The notes under the pieces were generated by a model. That model saw only the letters and a program-made list of their open reading frames with translations. It ran no database searches and was not told the DNA's origin. This document shows positions 39,261 through 48,049 of a stretch of 64,000 bases of DNA, one piece after another. Both the position numbers and the translations under genes were made by a program. Position 1 is the stretch's first letter. Every line of letters begins with the position of its first letter. The stretch comes from Phlebopus portentosus (lineage: Eukaryota > Basidiomycota > Agaricomycetes > Boletales > Boletinellaceae): NCBI GenBank assembly GCA_037892935.1, contig JAYXKI010000004.1, forward strand, positions 1,674,001-1,738,000, in the 5' to 3' direction.

Positions 39261-39889
39261 ACGGAAATTAGTATCTGTCCTATTTTCTTGTCTTCTGTCT
39301 TCGTGTGTCTGATGCGTTTTTTGATCAAGATAGAGTGCTACTCGTTCCAAGGACGGCCCTTTTCTCGGAAATTCAGAACTCCACTTTTCTTGCAACTATT
39401 TGCAAGTATGATTTCGTTGTTTGGCTTTCACCGACGCCGTCCGACAGGACGAGTGTTCGAATTGTTCTACCTACCGGTGTTAGTGAATCTCCGCAAAACA
39501 TTCTCATTGTATTTCGCTCATTCAATTCGTAGTAGTCACAAGAACATCGACGTTGCTGGGAAGTAGAATCAGACCTTAGCTCAAGATCATTGACGGTACT
39601 TCCTTTGAAGATGCAAGCGATCAGTCTGTACCTTTCCCCCCGAGGAAAGGAGTGATAGGAGAATTATGACTACCGGCTCCACGAGGCTGTGGACAATATA
39701 TCTTTTTTCTTCAAGCTGTGTGGTCGTGGCTTCATCGACTATGACACGTTTGGCGTTGGCTCCTAACGGCAGAGACTCTGCTTTACTGCATCGAATGGAT
39801 CCCTGAGTGAAGTGATGAAATTGATATTGATGTGTCAATGTTCAGCGGAGCGTTGATGTATGGAAGATCGTGCTGTACCATGTCGTTCG

Positions 39890-40060
39890 GGCCGCTAATT
39901 ATTTCGTAAATCAGCTTTTGCAGCATTGCATGAAGTTTCAGGTTCACGAGTCAATCTACTCACATGAACAGAAAGTAGTGGGAAATATTGGACATTATGG
40001 CCAATGGAAGGTGGAGTCTTGCATGGAAGTCTTTGTTCCATGCACGGAGATTGGTACGCA
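39890..40060. repeat. Degenerate repeat, copy 2
   Basis: Second copy of the repeat at 39120-39260; its forward frame reads QWKVESCMEVFVPCTEIG. It lies directly upstream of the DUF2235 core promoter. Confidence 0.5.
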
Positions 40061-40111
40061 CGTTTGCTGTTTATCAACGGACGGACCCTTTTAAACACAG
40101 CTCAAAAAACC

Positions 40112-40119
40112 TATAAAAG
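40112..40119 (+). promoter_or_regulatory. TATA box of DUF2235 gene
   Basis: TATAAAAG lies 97 bp upstream of the ATG at 40209, followed by a pyrimidine/CA-rich leader. This is a good fungal core-promoter spacing. Confidence 0.55.
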
Positions 40120-40208
40120 AGATTCGGATACAAGTGTTTCCATCAACCCCGCAAACATTTTTCTAGAGATCACCAGCTAAGTTCTTCTCAACGATCCAAA
40201 CTTTCACA

Positions 40209-42015
40209 ATGTCGAAGGTCCTCTTGGTTTTTTGTGATGGCACTGGTATGGACGGAAACCTCGCTGACGGGCCTCGCAAGTCTCCAAAGTCTATTTTCTG
40301 ATACGTCTTAATGCTCATTCCGGCGTTTCAGTCACAATCGGTGATATCGAAGGGGGAGGAGGAGGCAATGTGCAGCATGCAACAAACGTGCTGCGTCTCT
40401 GTATGCATCCTTCACTAGCTCTACGGTCCCATTCTAACAGCACGTTTTCAGCCCGTGCCGTTCAAGATAACACGACGTAAGTGACGCTCCTCGATTTTCG
40501 ATGTTAGAGGGCTAAATGTATATTAGAGATGGGCGTCGCCAAATTGTCTTTTATCAGAGTGGCGTCGGGAGCGAAGCGAACTTCAAAGGAGACCCTGTTA
40601 CTGGAACCACTTTAATGCGTACGTTCACTCAAGCATTATCATCAACTTTCATCGATCAACGCTATGACTTTTTGCATCTCCGTCAGAGGCATTTGGGACT
40701 GCTGTCGGTAAGCTCCAAATGGAAGAGATCAGGAAGACAAATGCTGAGTCCGTATAACAGCAAGCAAGATTAGGGATGCCTATGCGTTCATCGCCCAGAA
40801 CTTCGATGCCGGGGATGATATATGCATCTTTGGGTAAGTCTTTGCGAAGAATTTTTGTTAGCCGAGCCTTTCTCACATTCGATCTTGAAGGTTTTCGAGG
40901 TACGTGATCTGCAATGGGAAAGTGGATGATGATTTATACGATCTACGAAAGGGGTGCATATACAGCACGGAAGGTTTCAGGACTGATTGTAAGAAGACCT
41001 CCGCTTGGGCTCTCGTTATCATATGGACTCACTACGTACAAAACCACCAGGACAAAATCGGGCTTCTGGAACGTGAGAAGCTTGGTTATTTCTTCGAGAT
41101 ATGGAAGGAGCTTGTCGACGGCAAAACACCTACCATTCCTCCGGGAACTAGGCAGACAAAGATCAAGTGAGTTATCCGAAGTATGTAGGCACAGAACGAC
41201 GCCTCCTGACGGTGAGACTTTATCTTTATCTTGCAGGTGTGTTGGCGTCTGGGACACTGTCGATTCTGTTATGAATGGACCCACAGATCCCATCATCGAC
41301 GCGCTGAGCATCAAAGACACGTCTCTTCCGGCTTCTGTTGAGATTGCACTTCATGGACTCTCATTGCAAGAAAATCGGAAGAAGTTCCTGCCTACACTCT
41401 GGACGAACCCTAGCTCTAATCAGATACTGAAACAAGTATGTTGTATTCGAGTCATTATTGCCGCTCTCACTGCTCATAAAACCTTATTGAACTAGATTTG
41501 GTTCCCTGGAGCACACTCTGATGTTGGCGGTGGCTATGAGCGCCACGAACTAGCGGATATTGCGCTTTTCTGGATGGCGGTCAGTTTTTCCTCATGTTAG
41601 TACTACGCTCTTGCTGATATATGAATTTTAGGGTGAGATCAGATCATTTATCAATCTTGATCTTGATTTCCTCCGTCAGAGCGCACAACAGAACCCAGAT
41701 CCATGGGGCGAGTCTCAGCCGCATAATGCATATGAGGAAGCTAGCATAGCGCAACAGATTGCTGTTGGACACTCGACTCGTTTGGAGGGTAACAAGATCA
41801 CAAGGAATGACCAGTTCCACCAGAGTATTCTGGTCTCGCCTACAAACTTGAAGGATCCGAAATACATGATCACTCTAAACTCACTCAAGTCAGCGTTTGG
41901 GTCAAGTTGGACTCCAGGTTGTCCTGCTCTTAATGATTTCGAAGATCTCTGCAAGAAGAATTGGGGCAAACCACCTGTGCGCACTCTTTGCAACAGACCA
42001 ATGGTGGAGAACTGA
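40209..42015 (+). CDS. DUF2235 alpha/beta hydrolase, 391 aa, 12 exons
   Basis: Twelve exons close in phase: 40209-40275, 40332-40400, 40452-40476, 40527-40618, 40687-40707, 40761-40833, 40891-40899, 40952-40988, 41051-41166, 41237-41435, 41496-41579, 41632-42015. The start MSKVLLVFCDGTGMDGN is the DUF2235 N-terminal strand; DAYAFIAQNF, ICIFGFSRGAYTARKVSG (nucleophile Ser in GFSRG), CVGVWDTVDSV and IWFPGAHSDVGGGYERHELA (Asp and His of the expected triad) follow. DUF2235 proteins are serine hydrolases; bacterial members include Tle1 phospholipases. No signal peptide is seen, so a cytosolic role is likely. Exon 7 is a 9-nt microexon carrying the catalytic Ser, and intron 1 needs a GC-AG boundary. 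The stop TGA shares its A with the ATG of the DM9 gene. Confidence 0.85.
40891..40899 (+). other. 9-nt microexon encoding the catalytic serine
   Basis: Flanked by a GAAG acceptor and a GTACGTG donor, it supplies the end of Gly, then Phe, Ser and most of Arg of GFSRG. Skipping it keeps the reading frame (9 nt) but deletes the nucleophile. Confidence 0.7.
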
Positions 42016-42844
42016 TGAATTTGCAGATTGAAAGCGATGGACCCATCAAGTTTGAGAGCCCCTCGGATTTGTTCGGTTCGGGTCTTTACTGGGCAAGCAC
42101 TATATATTATCAGATATGGGCAATAGTGACCCGTCTGTCCTAGGTCGCTGCCTCATCCGGCTTCCTTCCGCAAGAAGCTATCTCTGCAGGCATGCAAGGT
42201 GACAGCATTGAGTTATTCGTTGCACGTGTCCCATACAAAGTGGGTTCAGAGTCAGAATTTCCGTAGCTTGGACTAATTGAATTTGTACAGGGCGGGCTTC
42301 GTAAGCAGATGATTCTCCGCACCGCGATTTTTATTTACGTCCTCATATCTGTTTCTCAGACCCCGGTAAAGCTACGAGAGCGAAATGTTATATTGGCTAC
42401 GATGGAGATGAGATTGAGGTTCTGTATTTTCCTTATACTCGTCTCACTGCATCTTCTCATGACTAGAGTCTTTAAACAGTTTACAAGTGGATATGAGATT
42501 CTTGTCGGTTCCGAATCTGCAGTGAAATGGGTTCCTGTGACCGGAGGCTACCTTCCGGAAAAGCTCAATGGCAGCATTCCAATTCCGTACGTCCCTTTGC
42601 TCGCGGAACGTCTATAGCTCAATCATGATCGCTTTTCAACAGTGTTGGTAGAGAAAATAATGAGCCGTTGTATAGTGCCCAGGCCGACATACACAACAGT
42701 GTTCACTGCGGTAAAGTTTGGTATGGCATGCCAGGTGAGCTCTTGTACGAACCTACAAGGAACTTCCAAACCGATGATCCAACTCTTCAGCTCATATCCC
42801 GTACGAAGGCAAGGAAGAACTTGTTGAGAACTATCGAGTCTTAA
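42015..42844 (+). CDS. DM9 (DUF3421) domain protein, 183 aa
   Basis: Six exons (42015-42092, 42144-42239, 42291-42300, 42360-42418, 42480-42586, 42643-42844) close in phase. Two DM9-type repeats are visible: WVAASSGFLPQEAISAG then LFVARVPYKGGLHPGKA and YIGYDGDEIE; and YEILVGSESAVKWVPVTGG then EPLYSAQADIHNSVHCGKV. DM9 proteins studied in animals bind mannose-type glycans and act in pathogen recognition. The start MNLQIESDGPIKFES uses the ATG that overlaps the DUF2235 stop (TGATG). Intron 1 has a GC donor (GCAAGC) and exon 3 is only 10 nt. Either this is the second cistron of a shared transcript or the two form one protein by a splice I cannot see; the former fits the sequence as read. Confidence 0.75.
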
Positions 42845-42944
42845 CGTTCAATTCCTTGTCTGTGTGAATGCAGACGCTTCAGCTTTAATTTAATAGAGAA
42901 TATGCATTGAATATGTTAAAGTTGATTTACCATGACAGACAAAT

Positions 42945-43135
42945 TCATAGCATGGAAAACAAATGTGCGCTGGATTCTGTTCAGACAAGATTGAATGAAA
43001 TCCGGCATATAATGTGATTGCATGACAAGCTTGTCATCTGGTGACAAGCCATTTTCCAACGTCTGCTTGTACAACTGACAAGCACAAGGAGAAAATTCAC
43101 GCGAGGCAAATTCTGTGGTTCAACGTGTTGTAATC
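42945..43135. repeat. Dispersed repeat, copy 1
   Basis: Aligns by eye with 51095-51300: shared blocks include GAAAACAAATGTGCG/GAAAGACAAACGTGCG, TGGTGACAAGCCATTTTCCAA/TGGTGACGAAGCCATTTCCAA and CAAATTCT near the end. It is non-coding. Confidence 0.55.
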
Positions 43136-43198
43136 GTGAGAAATAATTTCTAAGCAATTATCTCACGCGCGACGGCATATATATACTCTCCAACTGCT

Positions 43199-43225
43199 TT
43201 TTCTTTCTTTCTTTCTTTCTTTCTT
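43199..43225. repeat. CTTT microsatellite
   Basis: About six CTTT units in a pyrimidine tract. Confidence 0.8.
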
Positions 43226-43949
43226 CAAGTCTGTGCCTGTTGGATTGTCAAACTGTCGAAGTCCCGAAGTATTGCATTACTTTCTGTTTGGAATGAATAT
43301 ATGGTATTTATAACTTACTCTGATTCCTGCTTCGTCATTCTTATTTGTCAATTCTCTTCATTGGTTCTATTTCGTGGCCGAATCACTGGCATGTCTCAGA
43401 TTCCTTTAGTACTATACTATACCCACTGTAAAAACTGTACAACAAAATAATAGAGAGTTTTCTTCTTGGATATTCGTGTTCACTCCCCTCACAACAGACA
43501 TTTCATGTCGTTACTATGCCGTGTCCTTTACGTCGTATGTTGAACAACTAACCGTCATTGTATGGTATTGTTTTGACGACCATACGCATCTGAGAGTGTG
43601 CTCCTGTTAGGTTAAAGTGTTGAGATGTAGAATTAAGGTTGAAGTGGAGTTTCTCGTGGGTTGATTACGTAAATGACACGTTACCCGTTCTTGATAGAAG
43701 GTCTCTGTTAAGCGCCGTCCGTTAAGCGCCGTACGTGTAGTAAGAAGAGAACCAAGTATCCACATCGTCTTCCAACATGCCTCAGCGTCGTGGCGTGCTT
43801 CCCAGCATTAGTGCTCCAAATGACTCTAGTCAGTTGCTGTCCTCGAGGTCGCTTCGTTGCACTACTTAACGGGTCCCACTTCCCCTCATACCCTGTATCC
43901 CTGAGCGCTTTCAGCCTAGTACCTACATCTACTTACACTGAATCGAAGA

Positions 43950-46900
43950 ATGGCGGTATCAGGCTCAGGCTCTACTCATCGTGGAAATGCAAACGCAACA
44001 TCGGCTGACATAGCTGGGCATCCATATGCAAAGAAGGTGCAGGCGCTCATCAAGCTGATCAATGACCTGAGGGCTCATGGGTGAGTATTTGATCACGCCA
44101 TCTTACGGTGAACCTGAATTAACGTAACTCTTCGCCACTCTAAAGAGCACAAGCAGACGTTGATCTGCCTCGTATAGTAGTCATAGGAAACCAGTCCGCT
44201 GGTGCGTGTACCTATAGCGTGGACTGTATACCGTTGTTGCATAAGCTCACTAGACCCTTGATAGGTAAAAGCTCCCTCGTCGAAGCCATGACGAAGGTAA
44301 GTGGATTCTTTCTTCACATTGAGTCATTGAATTGAACAAAACACAGATTACTGTCCCTCGGTCTCAAGATACATGCACAAGGTCAGCTCGAAATGCTTAA
44401 CACTATATAGGTCACTATTCAGACAACTACTTTCGATAGATGCCCTATGGAGTGCAGAATGACATATTCTCCTGAATCGTTCAGGTGTCAAATATCTCTA
44501 CGTATAGAAGTGGATGAGCTCGGTAACCCGGTACAGAACGTGAGAGAAGTGAAGTTTGGTCCGGTACTAACTGATAAAAGGTACAGTCCTTGCAATAGAA
44601 TAGTAAGTTTACTAACCTGTATCGATTTACTCAGCACCTTAGAAAAAATGCTGCAAAGGGCTCAGTTAGCAATCCTAAACCCGACTGTACCGAAGGAATT
44701 CTTTGTCGACTTATACCTTGATAATCTACAGCCCGGACAGCCTCCCTTTGGATCGAGGCGTCAGCTACAATTCTCTCCGAATGTTGTTTGCATCGATATC
44801 TTCAGTCCGGTTGTGACGAACCTTTCTTTTATAGATCTGCCCGGTGAGCGAAAATTGACTTGTTGAAATTATAGAGATGATCATTCATACATCACCGTAG
44901 GGATCATCTCTAATGTGGCAGACGGAGAGGACAAAGAGAATATCAATCTCATCGAAGATCTAGTTAAGAGACAGATTGCTGGAAATGCGCTCATACTCCT
45001 TACAGTCACGATGCGTGGTCAGCATATTATTATTTCATACTCTGCGAGATAATGCTGACTTTATTACAGACGATGTCCACAATCAGAAGGCTGCTCTGCT
45101 TGCCAAGGAAGCGGATCCTGATGGTATACGCACCATAGGTCAGCCTATGCCAATGTCGAGGTTCATTCTCGTATTCTGACGAATTCTTGATATCTCCGAA
45201 GGTGTGCTCACAAAGCCAGACACTCTGCTTCCGGGCGAGCATGACGCATGGCTTGAAATACTCGCGGGCCGGAAGCATCCACTGACTCATGGTTACTACG
45301 TCACAAAACTAGCAAGCGCGGCTGAGCTAAAATCAAAGATCACGTATGACGAGAACCGTGATCGCGAGATGAAATTTTTCGCCAATGAATCGCCATGGTG
45401 TGACCAAGTGTCTAGCATAGTGCAGCGTATGGGAGTACCAAACTTGACAGCTCAACTAAGCGTACTCTTGAGCCAGCAGATTGAGAAGACGTACGTTCAT
45501 CTTGCGCTATGTTTTGATGCACCTTGTCAATTTGTCCGCTTCATCGTGCTGATGGTCGTATTTCATATACAGATTGCCTCGACTGAGGCAAACCCTGCGT
45601 TCATCTTTGCTCGATACACAACAGGAGCTGTACGATCTGCCGGCACCACCTTCTGAGGATCCGACAATCGAGCTTCTGCAACTTATTGTAGAGTTTGATG
45701 CACAACTTGGGGATCGCGTTCGAGGGCTTTCCGGTCACGAAAGTTTACTTCAGAAATGTCGCCCTGCTTACGCAGAGTTTCAGGCTGATATAAAGACCAC
45801 GACACCCAACTTCATACCATTCTTGAAGAGTGAGATGGATGAAGAGACTGAGGAATTGGTTTCAGAAACTGGGTATCGTCAAGTGATAGAAGAGATGTGC
45901 GACAGCTTTGACTCAATCGAAGAGCCAATATTCCTCGATGATATGCGCGACCGTATTAATCGGTAAGCATCTGCCATTCCGGAGGCTCCGAAAGTACCTT
46001 ATTTGGTTGCCATGGTTTCTAGCATGGTAACGAGAGAACTACCACACAATACTCCCTACAGAGCTAAGGTGCAGTTTATTGAAGAACGCTTCAGTTTGTG
46101 GCAGCAACACTCGCGAGCCTGCTTTGAAAAAGTGAACATTGCCTATCAGCAGTGTCTTGACGAGCTCATTGCCCAAACTTTCGGCAAGTACAAAAGTGGC
46201 GGTCTTTTCGATGAAGTGAGGTACTCAGTTCCTTGATTCTTCCTCAACTTGTATCCGATTGACATTCATTTCTAGGAATATAGTTGACTTTGAGCTACAG
46301 CGTGCGAGGATAGTCACGCTCGACCGTATTGCTTGGCTTCTTGAGCTTGAAAAAGACCCGTTCACGTTAAACGATGTTTACTTGTCTGAAAGGAACAAAT
46401 TCTTCACGTCTTTCCGCCAGCAACGGCAGGTAAATCTCACTGACATTCGAATTCGGTGCTCGGCTTGACCTGTGGTTCAGAAGAAACAGGCAGGAATTTC
46501 CATCGATTCAGACGACATTCGCCGCATCCTGGAGAATCTCGCAGGAATCGGCATCCGTTGCCGCGAAGAAGATATACCGCATATAGGCGTTTCAGAACCG
46601 TACGAGCAGGAACTTCTTATGATGGCCGAGGCATCGGCATTCTTCCGTATTGCCTACAAGGTACTAGTTCCTGCGTATCACGATTGCTCTGAACAGAATA
46701 CTTATTGAACTGTTGCCTATAATAGCGGATAATTGACAATCTACCGCGTCTCATTGACGTCGACTTTCTAAAGGGTCTTCGTAGCGGCATGAACGTGGCA
46801 CTATTTTCGGGGCTGAGATTGGACAAGGCCGACAAGGATACGGCAAAGCGCTATCTTAGCGAAGACCCTGACACAACGCATCGCCGCCATAGCCTAGAAG

Positions 46901-46965
46901 TTCGCCGGGACAGGCTTCAGGAATTAGTTGTTCGACTCAATGGTTCAGCTTCTTTGGGGGCATGA
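43950..46965 (+). CDS. Dynamin-like GTPase
   Basis: Large multi-exon gene, roughly 700-750 aa. It starts MAVSGSGSTHRGNANATSAD. The GTPase domain is canonical: G1 VVIGNQSAGKSSLVEAM (split by an intron), G2 Thr in SQDTCTRCPMECRM, G3 FIDLPG, G4 VLTKPD. The middle/stalk domain follows (PRLRQTLRSSLLDTQQEL, GYRQVIEEMCDSFDSIEEP, PYRAKVQFIEERFSLWQQH, RARIVTLDRIAWLLELEKDP) and a GED-like end with AYKRIIDNLPRLIDVDFL and ELVVRLNGSAS. There is no PH or proline-rich domain, as in Vps1/Mx-type dynamins. The set of proteins with this layout in mushrooms is expanded beyond housekeeping Vps1 and Dnm1, and some are Mx-like; which class this one is cannot be told without alignment. It follows the DUF2235-DM9 pair on the same strand. 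Confidence 0.85.
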
Positions 46966-48049
46966 TGGGAGCACGTTAAAGGTCCAGTCGTCTCCAGGTA
47001 CTTTCTCTGCGTGACATGGTCGCTTTAGTAGGTAGGAATATCTTTTGTATGTGTATACTTTGAGATTGATAGGCCGTGCGAAGAAAGATTAGACAGTGCA
47101 TTGACTTGTTTGAATTTCGCACCTTCACTGTTCACCAGAAATTATGTATTTCGGTCGACCTATTGTCATTAATATAAACCGAGTAGCCACGTCTCTTCCG
47201 GCACCGACACACTATGGATCTGCAAACCCACGCACCTCTCAGATGCTTCGAAGGTGGTCCGCGAAACCGCTTTCAATCATGTCGTCTAGCGATGTACTGT
47301 ACGACAGCGGCATCGACAGTCTTCGCCTCTTGATGTGGGAATGAGAGACACCGCCATTCTCGGATCCTATTACTATATATGTCGATCCGAGTCGCTACCG
47401 TCCCTTAGAAGTGATTATCTGACACGACACGATTAAATACAGACGCAATGAACAACGATCACGGATGAGAGTAACAATGGATCACCGACATCGCCGCACT
47501 CCTGCTTCGAAATACTTCAAGCTACATCAAGACTCATAGATGATCTTGATTCAACATTGTTCGTATTCCTGTCCGCGAGGAAAGATCCAGATTGCAAAGA
47601 CCGATCCATTCGCGACTTCTCGCCTGGGATATGTCAGACACTTCGGAAAGCACCGAAACATCTTCATTTTCGCACGCCGGTCCGTTCTTTCTTCGCTCCA
47701 GACCAGAAGTCTGTACCCATGCATGATCTTGTACTTCGAGCGACAAGTGTGCAATTTACTCCTCCGCATGCTGTTGAAGATGCGGTTTAAGAGCATGGAC
47801 TTGTCCGATGCTCGCCTTTTTGTGAGACATAGAAGGCGACCCGACTAGCCGTTGTCCGAGTCACCGTCTTCGAATGAATCCTTCTTCCCTCGAATTCTGC
47901 ACTCTTGCAGAAGCTTAAGAAGGTACGTACGTGCATAACTCTCTAGCACTCGTTCATATATATCTTACAATTATCTTTACTCTACCACTGTGACGCGAAA
48001 CCACAATAGGACATCAATAGGGCATTGAACTGTGTGATCACCGACGGCA
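46966..48049. other. Intergenic region, left edge of tandem duplication
   Basis: From about 47640 onward the sequence matches 51830 onward and belongs to duplicated unit A. Open frames here (up to 102 codons) overlap on opposite strands and carry no motif. Confidence 0.45.

Larger units (their letters stand above)
37983..40111. other. Intergenic region with degenerate repeat
   Basis: Contains the 5' side of the CAK-like kinase and the promoter of the DUF2235 gene. It holds two related stretches near 39120-39260 and 39890-40060 and otherwise short frames without motifs. Confidence 0.4.
42845..43949. other. Intergenic region with dispersed repeat and microsatellite
   Basis: Contains a copy of a dispersed repeat (42945-43135), a 16-bp perfect palindrome (43022-43037), a CTTT microsatellite (about 43199-43225) and a near-perfect 13-bp tandem direct repeat, GTTAAGCGCCGTC/A, near 43708-43735. 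No gene is seen. Confidence 0.5.
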
